From Stenopsyche tienmushanensis (Eukaryota > Arthropoda > Insecta > Trichoptera > Stenopsychidae), in NCBI GenBank assembly GCA_008973525.1, contig WACJ01000520.1:1736001-1800000 (forward strand): a DNA stretch of 64,000 nucleotides, read 5' to 3'. The notes beneath the pieces are model-generated. The model saw only the letters and a list, made by a program, of their open reading frames with translations, ran no database searches and was not told where the DNA came from. Both the position numbers and the translations under genes were made by a program. The stretch's first letter is position 1. Each line of letters begins with the position of its first letter. This document shows positions 25,885-38,250 of this stretch, piece by piece.

Positions 25885-26823
25885 ATGCTCGGTTCTGTAT
25901 CGCTTGGGTGTCGAACGCATATATGCGCGATTCCTAATCGACAGGTCGAACATTATGCTCGCATATTGATGGATGCATCGCGCATTGAAAGGATTAACAC
26001 AAAGGCTTTTTATATCGATATTTTGCATGGTATTTTTACAAATGCTAAACAAAGTGTTCAAATGCGACGGCCTAAACTATTTGCTTTCAATGTCGATTTG
26101 ATTCCAATTTCATTGTCTGAAATGATTTATGCAGTCAGCACTCGGCACAATGGAAAATATTTTTATTTGTATTCCATAACAGATAGGCGGAATAACAAAC
26201 TGAATCGCCGCAGCATCCGTAAAATGCTCAATAGAAAAACAGGAGCGCTCCCAAGCGCACAATCAAACATCCCGATTTATCCTGTTGACAAATGCAAATC
26301 TGCGGCTTCCTCGCACCATCCCGATTTCGGACCCGTCGAAATTTCCATAACCCGGGAGCGGTTATCGTGTTATCCATAATTAATTTCTCGCAATATAGCG
26401 CTCCTTGTAACTCAAACACGGATACAAAGCTGCGACAATCAGGACTCTTGCCTTTCACGTCCCTCGGAGCCTTTGGATATCCTCGTAAACGCTGTTGTGA
26501 CTTGCCGCTCTTCCTTATGTATTTAAGTCTGTCAACATTTGCTTAAATACTACAAAACGGCCTCATATATCATATTCGTGCGCAAAAATATATTCTTATG
26601 CGCCAATGCATACAATCTTTCAATTATTCCATTGAATGCCCAATGGAATAAAAAATGTGTCCAAATTGTATTCATTCCTTGCCAAATGGCACTTTGGCCA
26701 GCACAATGGCTGACCTTCTATGATCCTAATGGAAGACGGTTTTATGATGCTGCGATTGAAGAGTTATTGCATTCAAATGACATTGAAACGACTATCGAAG
26801 ATCTCGTCTGGATGATCGAATAA
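25885..26823 (+). other. Two unidentified open frames (164 and 94 codons)
   Basis: The first frame (25885-26379) contains SLSEMIYAVSTRHNGKYFYL and has no stop for 164 codons. The second (26539-26823) ends with QWLTFYDPNGRRFYDAAIEE, then a short acidic tail and a stop. I recognise no domain in either. They sit between repeats, immediately upstream of a transposase remnant on the other strand. They could be decayed coding sequence of a mobile element or chance openings. There is no start context, signal peptide or splice evidence, so no function is offered. Confidence 0.2.
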
Positions 26824-26869
26824 AATGCATTTTGATAAGAGTGAGATGATAAAAAATAAGACATTAATG

Positions 26870-27171
26870 TAATATTATGAAAATTATAGAGAGTTTCAAT
26901 AAGAACGCTCAATGTTTAAACATAAATAAAACAACTTGTGTATAAGATATCTAATTTTTTTTAAAATTTATTTGAAAGAATATTTTATGGCATTTATTAT
27001 AAAATAAAAATTTGTTCAAATATCCGCCGCAATTTTGCCTGGTGGTACGTATTTGAAAGATACAATTTTCCATGACTGTCGCATAAATCTGGTTGAATTT
27101 ATTAGTTGGCGTTATGTTGACTTTTAACGCATTAATTTTTTGGTATTTATACATATTGATCTGCGATTTAA
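26870..27171 (-). pseudogene. C-terminal transposase remnant (family G, copy 1)
   Basis: On the - strand 27165-26960 gives LKSQINMYKYQKINALKVNI followed, after a divergent stretch, by RTTRQNCGGYLNKFLFYN and KCHKIFF. It is parallel to the 47.7-kb copy, where LKSQVYAYKLQ is preceded by DFFLW. That is the C-terminal end of IS630-Tc1-mariner DDE/D transposases, which finish with an arginine-rich helix and a GG(H/Y)L motif. Everything upstream of LKSQ is absent because MITE family A abuts here at a TTAA (27168-27171). The family is neither of the two mariner families elsewhere in the window. It is a remnant only. Confidence 0.6.
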
Positions 27172-27625
27172 GGGGGTATTTTAATCTAGAGGCACAAATT
27201 TTAGATATTTTTTCAAGATCGATAAAAAAGAACCTAAACAAATTTTTAATATATATATTTTTCACCAGATATTGATTTGACGTTTTCATAACAAACAATA
27301 AAATAAAAAATAAAAAATATTTATTATTTAAAAAGTTATAGGCTGTTAAAGTGTAATGGGTAAAAATTTTTTGACCTTATTTTTTAACAGTTTTAATTAT
27401 TTTTTAAAAAATAGTTAAAAATGAAATTTTGATATAAATTTGGTAGGAACGATGGATGTTTATGTGTAAAAGATTTGTACAAAATTTGAAATTAATCAGT
27501 CGATTATAATTTGAGATATCATGTCAACCGTGTTGAAAAAAGTATTTCTGGAAGGATCGACTTAGTTGCTGCATAATTAAAATGCTAATAAATCCGTAAA
27601 TAATTGGCATTTCTGAAATTCCTTT
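27172..27625 (-). mobile_element. MITE family A, copy 4, abutting the family G remnant
   Basis: The terminus GGGGGTATTTTAATCTAGA begins directly after TTAA at 27168-27171. Then AGGCACAAATTTTAGATAT and, near 27518, the core GAGATATCATGTCAACCG follow. The far end is truncated near CCTTTAGGGGATGC. The unoccupied counterpart at 47943 reads GCGATTTAAGACAACC, which shows the pre-insertion sequence contained TTAA. Confidence 0.7.
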
Positions 27626-29199
27626 AGGGGATGCAATGGACTTTTTTGGAAAAATATTTATCAAATGGAGTATTCATTTTCAAAATGATTTTATAATTTG
27701 CATAATAATTTGCCATATGTTGCTAAATCATTTATGATAAATTTTACAGATGTTGCTTTAACAACATGGTCGTTATAGTCCAACAAATGTCGAGCATTGC
27801 TATTGAAAGGTCCCTTTATTAAATTTACGAACGACGATTTCTCTGCCTCGGATGCAAAATTTATCTATTGTTCGCATTAAGTAGGCATTAAAAAAATAAG
27901 ATGAATTCCGTAATTCGTCTCTTCCGGCGTTCCTCTTTCCGTTGCGCAAATTACGCGTATTCGTGCGTAATTCATCCCCTAATCTGGAGGCACGGATTTT
28001 AACCGAGCATTTCGAAATAAATTCGCATCCATTATCGTCCGATAATTCGCAGGAATTCTGCCGAATTAGATTTGCGAAATATCCGTAAAATAAATAGGCA
28101 ATCAGGCACTCGGGGGGCTCACACGGAACCGATTTAGCCCGCGCAAGTGATCCAATGTTTGCCAACATTCTCAACAATGCACGGCCGGATGAGTGGACGA
28201 GAAATATTTGTTGAGCTCTACAATCAATTCATCCATGATGCGCGGAGGATCAATCGAGTCGTCATCGCATTCGCCAAATTTGAAACGATTCATATGTATT
28301 TTTTTGAATTTGGGTTGGTTTTCTCCCCCTCTAAGAAGATTTATGCGAGACTTTTGAACAAATAGTGAATGTTATCGAAGTGGTCCATATTGACGTGGCC
28401 ACACATGTGTTGAACCGATTGATAAATCACAAACGTCCATCCAGTCGGACCCTCGGTATCTCATGGGGCATGTACATACAAATCAGGTTAAAAAGTATAT
28501 AAAACCAATTTCTGGTCGCGGAACAAAAATATCCAACAAGTTTGGATGAATATCATCATCACGGAAGTCTCCATTTTCCTTCTGGCGTTCTCCTGTTTTA
28601 ATTAGGGGACATTTGCCGCTCCGGCGGATTTATGTCACATCGAATTTTCGGCTCTCGTGATTTTTCGCACTCGTCTCGAATGAGAGCCATATTTCGCACC
28701 ACGTAGAAAAAAAAAACGAGATGAAATCATATAATAAGCTTTTAACCTTTTAGCCATCGAGGCTTTTATCCTCTCAGAGCGAACAACTAGTCCCATTAAC
28801 CGCAATAAATCAAATCCATGCACGGCACATCGCCGAATATTCTCAATTCGGGCATAAAATATACGACCTTAAAAGACTCAAGTATCGATGCTCGCAAGGG
28901 TTGTTGTGCAGGGGGCTGCGTAATGAAATTAAAGCAGACCATTATTCTAATTACGCAGGCGAAAATAAATTCGGAAACTATTCATCTTCTTATATCTCGG
29001 AAATTAAGCGTAATTATTCCAGACAATTCCGAGCTGAGCCGTGAGATTTATTAGTCCGGGCTCTTATCAGATTAAGTTCTATTTCATAATTTTATTTTTT
29101 GCTCATGCGATATCCTCAAAATGTAAGATTTACACAGAAAGTCCGCAGAAATCTAATTAAAAACGCTGCTTAAAAAAATCGCGATATACGGCCGTTAAC
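27626..29199. other. No recognised gene
   Basis: A 125-codon - strand ORF (27800-28177) and shorter ones on both strands show no domain. No repeats shared with other regions were seen. Confidence 0.35.
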
Positions 29200-29430
29200 C
29201 CGTCGATGAGTAATCGCGCATATTTGCGTTCGAACTCGAGTGTTAATGAAAGAGCATAATCGCACATTGAGTGCGAAGATTAATGAATCAGAGATAACGA
29301 CGAGACGGATTTCTTGCGATTTTTTGACATAGAGTACCAAAAGTGATTCTATTTGAAAAGCTTTTATGGGGCCCTACGATATCAACAGTGTTAAGGTTCA
29401 TTTATTGATATACAAGCTTGATGTTTACCT
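29200..29430 (-). repeat. Dispersed repeat family C, longest contiguous copy
   Basis: Read on the - strand: AAGCTTGTATATCAATAAAT, TGAACCTTAACACTGTTGAT, GGGCCCCATAAAAGC, GAATCACTTTTGGTACTC, then CGCACTCAATGTGCGATTAT and GAACGCAAATATGCGCGATT ACTCATCGACGGGTTAA. It joins segments found separately at 6.4, 15.5, 25.9, 35.5 and 42.7 kb, which shows they belong to one element. It has no coding frame. Confidence 0.6.
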
Positions 29431-29933
29431 CAATTTAACCACTTAATTGCCGCATATTTCCAATTTCAATTAAAACTACAGTTAAAATCCTATACGATGC
29501 AATCATTTTATCGTCGACTGATTATTTAAAATTATCCTTTCTGGCTTAAGTCATAATCGCATGGTGCAATTTTGAACAAACTAAAAATGAATGCGGGTAT
29601 TTTGGCCATCGGCAAACATATCTTTCAATTACACCAAGACAACTTAACAAGGCTCAATGGAATTGGATCAACCTATAATCAGACAAAACGACTGCAATCT
29701 TCCACTAATTTGATTCTCTACGGCTGTGGATTGTGATCACTATGAAAATATATTGTTATGAACAAAATCATTGCGCCATTTTGGACTGTGATTGCGATTG
29801 TAAACGTTGTTTGAATTGCTTGATTTTATTTTTAAAACAATGCCACACGCGCTTAATAATTATTTGAAAAGAAACACAGTAGTGCAACTACGCGGCGTAT
29901 TGCTGTGGGTTAGGATTTAAAAGTTTGCGTACA

Positions 29934-29946
29934 CTCTCTCTCTCTC
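29934..29946 (+). repeat. (CT)n microsatellite
   Basis: A short uninterrupted CT run, followed by further CTCTCT motifs to about 30015. Confidence 0.8.
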
Positions 29947-30004
29947 ACCTCAAAGACCGACTGTCTCTCTACGAATAATGATCATACCAATGTAAAAACC
30001 TTCT

Positions 30005-30125
30005 CCGATACTCTCTCAATAACTCACCAAAGTTTAATTGCAATCGGATGATCGGTATAAGAATGTATACACAGCAAACTCCTCGCGCTGCGACACACAT
30101 TCATTTTTATACATATAGATGACAT
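30005..30125 (-). mobile_element. Helitron-like family E, diverged unit
   Basis: CACCAAAGTTTAATTGCAAT, CGGATGATCGGTATAAGAAT and, further on, CATTCATTTTTATACATA match the E unit at 6.0 kb in order and orientation. A (TC)-rich stretch adjoins. No ends remain. Confidence 0.4.
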
Positions 30126-32106
30126 CCAATTTTTAATAGGGCTTAACTATCGTGCTATTTTTAAGCATTTCCATGGAAATAAACGACGCATTAACTCATT
30201 CAGGGCCGCTATCTTTCGCATAAAGTGTCGCCATAAACTTGGCGTAATGCTTACAAAACTTAATCTTCTTAACTAAAAAATATAAATATTCAGTATTTAT
30301 GTACTATTTTTTGTGCATCAAGAGATCAAACCATATAAGACGTAGATTTCGTTAATTTTTCGCATTTTAATAGGATAGGCCCTGTTAAAATCCCAATTTG
30401 TCATAGTTTTAGTTGTAATATATTTCGCAGCTAATACAGTGGATATCTATCCTGGCTCTCTCCGGGTGGTGTGAATCAATTTGCATCGCAAATTTATCAT
30501 GTAGAAGTGAACGTAGCAGGATGTGGCGGTACGTAGGTGGATAGTAGGCGCCCGGGGTAACCTCTCGTCACCCGCTGCGACCCTGGCACCGGCGCCAAAC
30601 TAACTCTTATTGTTTATTAGTCGGATCCGAAAGGGTTTGTTTGTGTATTCAAATATACGACAGGGGTGAGCGATAATCGCTAACCGCGCTTTATTTACGG
30701 CCGACTCTAACCCAAAACGGTTTGCTTGCGTGGGCTAACCACCATCCTTCATCCTAATTCTCACATTCATTATTCACCTAACATGCTCCCGATGAAGCAT
30801 TGACAAATTTCGGACGAAGGCTTCTGTAAACTCTTCCGGAGCACCGTGAAAAGGTTACACATTTGAAGCATTGTTGTTGTAAGATAGTGCCGAGCACGAA
30901 GATCAAGCAAACAATGCCAGTCGGCACTTTCTGATATTTTATCAACGATGTCCATCATACATCGCTCAAATATATTTGAACGCCCTAAATGAAGATTCGT
31001 CCATGCTGATCCAAGCCGATGGTCCTTTTTAAAAGATAAACTTTGTATATTTCTCTTGGCAGTTAAGCCACAACGCTTCAATTTAACTTCGGCGAGGATT
31101 TTCTGAATTCTAATGCTTGATTATAAAGTGACCGGGTGCCACCAAACTGGGACTCCACCGTTCACTTTGGCGAAAGTTGGTCCCTGTTTGTTTGGTGTCT
31201 TATACCCCGGAAAAGGGTCAGCTTGAGTTCGTAACAATCCGGCAACTTTATCCCCGGTACGAATTTGCGCTCTTGTAGCGACCGAATGTATCAAGAACAA
31301 ATTTCGACTGTTTCAGTCAATTTAGATTTATGAAGGTCTCGAAAAGACGAGCGCCACACTCTGAATCGCAATCTGGGTCAATTAAACACTTTTTTGCACA
31401 CGGGTTAACTTTGAAAACTTGCCATTGGCGTTATTTACTCTAATTTTTGCACAGCATAAACGCGAAAAAGTTGCTTCCTCTTTACACACCCGGGTCGTGT
31501 TTACTCTCCTTTCGGACGTTTATTTGCGCGTGCCATTTGAACGACTCTTTTATTTTTTCGGAGTGATATGCCGAAAAAGGTCGGCAGCTACCCTACCCGG
31601 GTATTTCGATATTATTTACAGTATAGTCTCTGCTGACGTTGGCAATTTGAATCGCAAATTTATAACGTGTCGTTCTTCGGGCGGCAGCTGGGCGCTCTTG
31701 CCGAGCTCCTCCTGTGGGGCTGCGCTCCCAACTTTGCATGTTACTTTGTTTCATTTTTGACGAGAGAAGGGTTCAAGGGTTTATTTATTCCGCTGTTTAT
31801 ATACGGGGCTCATTAATAAATATTTTTGTGCGAAAACCGAAAAGTTGTATTGTAACAGCTGCCAGTTTTGTGGACTGCAACGGGCCGTTGGAGGGATGTA
31901 TACACCCGCCGCTTGTTCATAACGTATTCTTCGGAAGCTATATTCCAAAATAAAAAAAAGATTTGGCTTTTAAGAACAGAACATTTGCTGTTTCATATGT
32001 AGAAGGAGATCCTAACGATCAGATTACACAATTAAATCTTTTAGACCGCCAATTTCATCGCGAATTGATCACAAATGACACTTGATCTGATGTTGTGCAC
32101 TATGTA
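30126..32106. other. No recognised gene
   Basis: A GC-rich patch lies at 30540-30600 and a 103-codon - strand ORF at 30770-31081. + strand ORFs of 113 and 79 codons are at 31419-31953. None has a domain. Confidence 0.35.
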
Positions 32107-32480
32107 AAATATCCTGGTTGATACGATTTCAACCCTTCTGATCATTTAAAATTAAAAAATAAAAAAGATTCTTAATAAGTAAATATGTCGCTATAGTCTC
32201 TACATCAAAGTAAAACATTAGTTTCATTTTGACAAAATGGCGATTGTTTAAAAAGAAATATATTTTTTGATTTAATTTTTTTACAATTTAATTTTTTTTT
32301 AAATAGTTAAAAATAAAATTTTGACATAAATCTGGTAAGAACGAAAGAAGATTATATAGAAAAGATTCGTATTAAATTTAAAGTAAATCGGTTGATTAAA
32401 ACTTAATATATCATGTCAACCGTGTTGATAAAACCATTTTCGAGCAAAACGCGTTTAAAAATTTCATCCTGATAGTCCTG
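32107..32480 (-). mobile_element. MITE family A, copy 5
   Basis: ATATCCTGGTTGATACGATT (reverse of the ATCGTGTCAACCAGGAT region), GACAAAATGGCGATTGTTTA and the core ATATATCATGTCAACCGTG are in the - orientation. Both termini are lost. It is directly followed by a mariner remnant. Confidence 0.6.
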
Positions 32481-32489
32481 GTAATTCGT

Positions 32490-32840
32490 TTAAATCGATA
32501 AGGAGATGATGAGTTTTTGCGTCAATTCATAACCATAGATTGATTAATTGATTGATTCAAGCTGTTAATTAAACGCCGGGGAAAAACTAGCTTGATTCTG
32601 TTATCATGAAAATGCTACAAGAAAGTCCTGAAAGAGAACAGAGCGGCCACAAAGTTTGTGTGCCCAATCGGTCCGCTCTTCGGACCGCTGACACGACGAA
32701 TGAGCGCCTCGCAATCGGACGCCATGTCTGAATATTCCATCAAAACATGGCCTACGTCATATAACGAATCTCCGCATAGACACTCCAATATCGGGAAAAG
32801 TCCAAACCTGAATATTAATAAAAAATAAAAAGTCATATGA
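32490..32840 (+). pseudogene. mariner-like remnant, family B copy 2
   Basis: GATGAGTTTTTGCGTCAATT reads DEFLRQFITID, the stretch just before the catalytic DETW of mariner. There a stop replaces the next codon. It continues through IQAVN and GKN to a shared 3' segment (32640-32760, GGACCGCTGACACGACGAAT). In reverse, this segment opens as SDMASDCEALIRRVSGPKSG. That antisense frame recurs in the other copies because the DNA is shared, not because it is a gene. The copy ends about 60 bp upstream of the RP2 branch point. Confidence 0.55.
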
Positions 32841-32900
32841 CATTAACAGCGAACTCGCACAATTGCTCTATTGTATCTATGATTTAATACTTATACAATG

Positions 32901-32935
32901 TACTAATGTACCTTTTTTTGTTGTTCCAGGTGAGC
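32901..32935 (+). promoter_or_regulatory. Recursive splice site (ratchet point) RP2
   Basis: TACTAAT at 32901-32907 is followed by CCTTTTTTTGTTGTTCCAG, with AG at 32928-32929. GTGAGC follows directly at 32930. Branch A to AG is about 23 nt. The pyrimidine tract is strong and uninterrupted. A consensus donor, GTAAGT, lies 45 nt downstream at 32975. The distance from RP1 is about 31.8 kb. Use in vivo is inferred. Confidence 0.7.
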
Positions 32936-32974
32936 CAAAATCATGTTCAAATTCATCCCTCGCTTTGGTGCTTG
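32930..32974 (+). other. Poised cassette or micro-exon after RP2 (45 nt)
   Basis: The segment is bounded by the RP2 acceptor and a perfect GTAAGT donor. At 45 nt it would not shift a reading frame. In phase 1 it encodes EPKSCSNSSLALVL; phase 0 is also open; the third phase has an immediate TGA. Phase-1 micro-exons beginning with GT that rebuild a donor are known from fly Ubx, but this sequence does not match Ubx. I do not recognise the peptide. Confidence 0.4.
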
Positions 32975-32980
32975 GTAAGT

Positions 32981-33984
32981 ATGTTAAATTTTATATGATT
33001 TGTGTTATGTTCGGGAGCATAGTATTTTAGATTCGATAATAACACATGTCTCTTTAATAACTATCTCGCGTAGCAACTCATAACTAAGTTTTGCCAAATT
33101 CGCGATCACTTCCCTTAAATGTGCTCTACGCCGACGTCAGAGAGAGTTTGGCCTCTTTTAGCAACCTTGGGGTTAATCTTGCTAACCACGTTTTAATCAA
33201 TGAAACGTGCCGTCAACAATGCTCCACTTTGCTAACGAACAAGACCTGATTTCATCCCCTAATCATATTTCGGCGAAAAATAAATTTAAACGCACCTTTG
33301 AATTCCGCAGACGAGATTAAGATGGTAAATTAGTTGGCATTGTGTAGCGACAAATGTCTGGCGTGCCATTGACGACAGTCTTCTGCGAGTTAATTCGCAT
33401 TGAGGGCGTAGGGGTGTGTACATGTGAGATCGTTAATAAACCATTTAGAATATTCAATTTCTAAGCACTTCTGACTTGATTGGGCGATCTTTTGCACCAC
33501 TGATCATGGATAATTTTCTACATCGACGCTTACGCCAAGTCGATTATTTGAGCTCGTCAACACTCGATCCGAGATAATATCTTCTGAATAGACTTTTTAT
33601 TGAGAAATTCGTCTTGAATCCTTCTATTTTCGGATAGATGTATACAGAACCCATTATTAATAGGCGCAATGTAAATATAACCTGCGTATAGAGCACATTG
33701 TTTAAACAATTTACTCAACTTAATGAATTGAGCGCTCGTCTCGCAAAAATAAATTTCAATGAAAATCTTCGCTCAGGCGAATCTCATCACTGTGGTTTTT
33801 ATTTTTCGTTGAAAATCTGGGATTCAGATGAAAAATCTTCCCGGAAAAAATAATTAATATTCCGGTTCATTATTCGCTATTGTTTATATTAATTAAATTT
33901 TTCCAAGAATCCATTTTGGAATGCTAAATAAAATCGACTTTTCAAATTAATACAATCGGAGTGCTGACAACAATTTAGGAGAAT
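32981..33984. other. No recognised feature
   Basis: No ORF of 60 codons or more occurs from about 32840 to 33888. I see no repeat or RNA gene. Confidence 0.35.
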
Positions 33985-34330
33985 AGTCCCAGAAATACCC
34001 GATTGACTGAAATTTTGGACATAAGAGAGCTGTGCGCAAGATGGGCGACGCGTTTGCTCACAATGACACAAAATCAGCGTTGCGAGGATGTTTCTATGTC
34101 GATTCATAACCATGGATAAAGCATGGGCTCATCACATCAATTGATTCAAGCTGTTCATTGAGCGAAGGGGAGAAACTAGCTAGATTTTTAATCATAAAAA
34201 TTCCACAAGAAAGCCCCATAAGAGGACAGAGCGGCCACAAAGTGTGTGTGCCCAATCGGTCCGCTCTTCAGACCGCTGACACGACGAATGAGAGCCTCGT
34301 GATCGAACCCTCCGATATCGGAAAATCGTC
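33985..34330 (+). pseudogene. mariner-like remnant, family B copy 3
   Basis: It begins with a TIR-like ATAGTCCCAGAAATACCCGA. An early TTGACTGAAATTTTGGACAT then reads LTEILDIRELCARWATRLLT and MTQNQRCEDVS, matching the mariner LCARWVPRLLT-EQKQ motif. A MDKAWAHH stretch stands where MDETWxHH would be. It ends in the shared 3' segment (34200-34310). Stops interrupt it and large parts are deleted. Confidence 0.65.
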
Positions 34331-35419
34331 GTGATGAGCAAAATCAAAGAGTAAACATTCAAATTGCTTCCTAATGCATCATATTCGCCATATTTAGCCC
34401 TCTTCGATTATTTTTACTTTTTCCAAACATGGAATAATGACTCAGGGCACCGTCATGAACTCGCTGAACATTTCCAGGGACACACAGACAACAAATTACA
34501 CATTAATACTTACATTTTTTTCGCGATAAATTGACTGTTAATACTTTGAGCGCTATTTATGTACTAGTCTGCCATATAAATAGCCGGTCTTCATACTGTG
34601 CTTGTGTAATATAAGCTCAAAGGGTCCGTTTTATCTTCAAGTGTAAAGGATATTATTACATTGTGAAGGAGCAGTTTTATAGCAACGTCATTCTTCTCTC
34701 GAGTTTCGTACAAAATTGTGAGCGACGTAGATACGCCTCCCCAACGACCGTCTGCCGAGGCACAATGGGTCATATTTGATATTTTTCCAGCGGTCTATCA
34801 TGGGATCTGGTTCCGGGAGACTCGGGACGCAGCTCCCGGTCCCTGCGGCAGATGAGAATCAGACAAATCAATAGGTCCGCACGAGTCGCTTAATTCCCCG
34901 CTTAAAATTCGACACGCAGCTCACAGTCTGTCAGCCGCATCACATAAGCGCCGGATTATCATCTACATGAGGGTTGAACGTGGCCAAACAAACCCCCGGG
35001 GTATAAAACCCCCGCGAGCTCGCCGTGAAGGGAGTAATTGGGTTAGTCGCCAGGCCGAAGAGACTCCGGAGTTGGTATACCCGGCGGGAGCGTACGTGAA
35101 CGGGAGACCTAAAGTGACTAGCCCTCCCCCAGGCGCCTCGCCAACCTTTTTCGATAACCGTTTCCTCTATTTGATGAAGACTTGGCGATCTTTATGGCGA
35201 TGGATGATCGGATGCTCGATTGCGGTCGTCTCCCGGCTTGGAACAATTGGACTTCTGGGGTGTTTGTTTGCTTTTTAACCCATTCTAATCGAGGCATCAA
35301 TGCAGGCAAACTACATTTTTATCTATTATAAGGCAGGGCTACCACTCATATTTACAGTTTTAAGCAACAAGTTTTGAATAATCTAAAAACGCTTTACGAT
35401 TGATGATTACTTTGGATAC
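34331..35419. other. No recognised gene
   Basis: A GC-rich block at 34780-35240 carries a 103-codon + strand ORF (34967-35278). It is rich in Arg and Pro, has no domain, and is opposed by another ORF on the - strand. Confidence 0.35.
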
Positions 35420-35785
35420 TTGGCCTGTTGATGAGGTATCCCGCATATGCTGCGGGCGGCCTCAAATGATGCAGAAGGAGTATTCTTGCACATTGAGTGC
35501 GGAGTTTGTGAATCGGAGACAGAGACGGAGAATGTCTTGCGTCTTATCGTACACTCGTACATCGATAGCAAGATCGTGCTGTAAAGGTGCCCCTACACGT
35601 TTAAATATTGCGAAAATCTACATATCCATAGCGCTTCGTTTTCAATGCCGTGCTTCTATTACTAATACAATATCATTATTTATTATAAGGAATACAATAT
35701 TTGAGGTTTTTTTTCATAGGGTATAAAATAGAGAGTACAATGTATTGATATACAAACTTAACTCAAGCTCGCGTATAAGCAAGAT
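35420..35785 (-). repeat. Family C/I element, - strand
   Basis: Read on the - strand from 35607: CGTGTAGGGGCACCTTTACA, GCACGATCTTGCTATCGATG, GACGCAAGACATTCTCCGTC, then CTCCGCACTCAATGTGCAAG. The outer part (35740-35765) has the family C motif TTGTATATCAATAC. This joins segment I with family C as one element. Confidence 0.55.
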
Positions 35786-37727
35786 GCACTGCTTTGAAAG
35801 TTGCAATATTTAGCCAAGTCTATCGTAGACCTAACCATCGTGTATCGAAAGTTGACTACATTTATCTAAAAATGATTAACGTAAACTATTTGTAAACAAA
35901 ATAGCAGCTTTATATATTTTAATTTAACACTCCATCGACGGTTTAAGAGATTATATTAGATTATTTTAAAACTTGGTAAAGGGCCAGTATAGCAATCGTT
36001 GTTTGCAGTCGTCGTTAGTTCGTATCTATATCGTATTTTAGCACTCTTAGGGTTGAATAAAATCGTTGATATGTTTCTCATGCTCAAATTGAAACTCGAT
36101 TAGCGACTCAATCATAAACAAGTTACTCGAAATAGACTTAGATCGCTTGGGAAGACGTCATTCCGGACGTAAATAAACTAACGTTCTCTTTTATAGCGCA
36201 AAGGCGTAATGATCGTGTCGCATGAAATGTTTATAAATTATGAAGAACTCGTGTTTATTCTCGAAGGAACCTTAACGATTTCATGCCGCAATTAATTTGT
36301 CATCTTGGAGCTCGCCTTGAACTCTGAGCAAAACTACCAAAGCTCGTCGAAACTCGGCTGTTTATTTATTCCATGCCAATTTTTCGCATTTAATACGCCG
36401 CACAACGTGCCAATTTGTATTGCTCAAACGTTCGAGGCGATTTCCTCCCAAGATCGTATCGATCCTCCGATAGGAAACAGCTCTCCTGCGAATCGAATGA
36501 GTGATGTCCGTTTATAGATTTGATCGTCGTGATTTTGCCAAAATCGCAAATACGCTTAGGGCCCGTCGCACAAACGGATGGACGTATTCGGGAATGAGCG
36601 TTTTTATCTTACCTTAAATTTTACGTACCAATGAAAACGTTTCAGCCGTAAGCAAATCGAATTACATCCCCTAGCAGAACAGCGAAACCCTGCATTAATG
36701 GCGTTTCCATCAGAATTCCCTACCACTTTTCGATACACTGATCGGATTTACCTTTAAAAAGAAAGTGTTCCCGACGCAAAAAGCTCCCCTAATGGCGTTG
36801 TTTTACATTTGTTTACTAATACGCTTCGATCCGATTTTATGTGCGTCCTATTTGAGATTTTCCCGGAGCGCTTTTCCGCGTCTAATACAGACATTTTCCG
36901 GTGTGTGTGCCTTCGCACATCCACGGCGGGAAAACTTTGACCGTAGATAAATTTTCCCGGGAATCGTTACCCAAAGAACAACAAAGTGCTTTCCCTCTTG
37001 CGTTACGCTTTTCCCAGGATATCTTCGAGTATTTTTATTCGCTTTCCTTTGCTTTGAAAGCCTTAGCCACCTACGTGGAAGTAATCGTTCGGGATGGTAG
37101 ACGACGTCAAAAGTCCTTTATTGTTTTAGATGGGCGCCTTATGACCAATCTCACGACCAACATCTGATATAAAACTTTTCCAACTTTCATATTAAAGCAA
37201 CCGACGGAGAAGATTACATTCGCTCGCGTCGTGGCCCAGTTTTTCCGACGAAAATAAATTAAATCCCTCCCTGTGATCTATATTGCGATTCTGCACATCC
37301 AGAATGTTATCTCGCATGCCCAAAATACATTTCGCCGAGTAAATGCGATAAATTCGCAAAAAGCCGAAGAGTAATTCGATAAAAAATTAACTTACTTCAG
37401 CTGTCATTACTAGGAGCGCTTTTCGCGCAATTTACTCCTGACAGCGGCTAAAATATGCAACTGGTTCATATAATTGGATTTTCTAAATATGGATGCGAAA
37501 AGTCGATTTTAAGAACTCGTTCATGCTCATAATTCAAACATGAATTTATTTATGACGTGACATTTTTTAATTGGATCAAATTGTATTCGATCATTGAAAA
37601 TATGACACAAACGTGATACCATCAGCCAATAACGTTGATGACACATATGCTGTATCATTGATCACTATAATATTTCTGCTCATTTTACACACACACAAAT
37701 CCGGTTTATATTTGAATCAACACGGTT
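35786..37727. other. No recognised gene
   Basis: + strand ORFs of 61-88 codons at 36305-36517 and 36765-37167 have no domain. The rest holds no repeat that I can match in the window. Confidence 0.35.
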
Positions 37728-38000
37728 GACATGATATCTCATGTTTTTATTAACCGACTTACTTTAAATTTGGAATATACCTTTTGTATATAAGGCTCTA
37801 TCGCTCGTACCAGATGTATATCAAAATTTTATTTTTAACAATTTTTAAACAATTTAAAACTGAAAAAATATGACCAATCACCGACGTTTTTTATAAAATA
37901 GTCGCCATTTTGCGAAAATATTTTTTTTTCTTTGAGATAGGAACTATAACTACATCTTTATTAGGAATATTTTTTTATTTGGGTTATTTAAAAAAAAATG
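37728..38000 (+). mobile_element. MITE family A, copy 6 (internal part)
   Basis: Starts at the core CACGGTTGACATGATATCTC and runs through the ATTTTGCGAAAATATTTTTT region to GGAACTATAACTACATC. Both ends are missing. Confidence 0.6.
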
Positions 38001-38250
38001 CTTGGCATAAAACGTGTTAATATTAATACACGATAAGTCGTAAATTTAGCTGGAAAAAGTATCACATTTTGCATTTTATCATAATCTGTGGTGCTTATAC
38101 ACGCAGCACAGATTGAAAACCATTATTATTTTTATATATATTAATGCAGTAAACTTTTTTAAATACACTGCTCAAATATTGCTTCAATCGAATGGCTGGT
38201 TTAATAGTTATTTAAATTTTACGAAAAAAATAGAATATCATAAATTTCTT

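Noticed and set aside
32615..32836. The frames with SD.EALIRR-KSGP-GHT as a host gene family
   Set aside because: They lie antisense inside mariner family B copies next to transposase motifs and terminal repeats, so they are transposon DNA.
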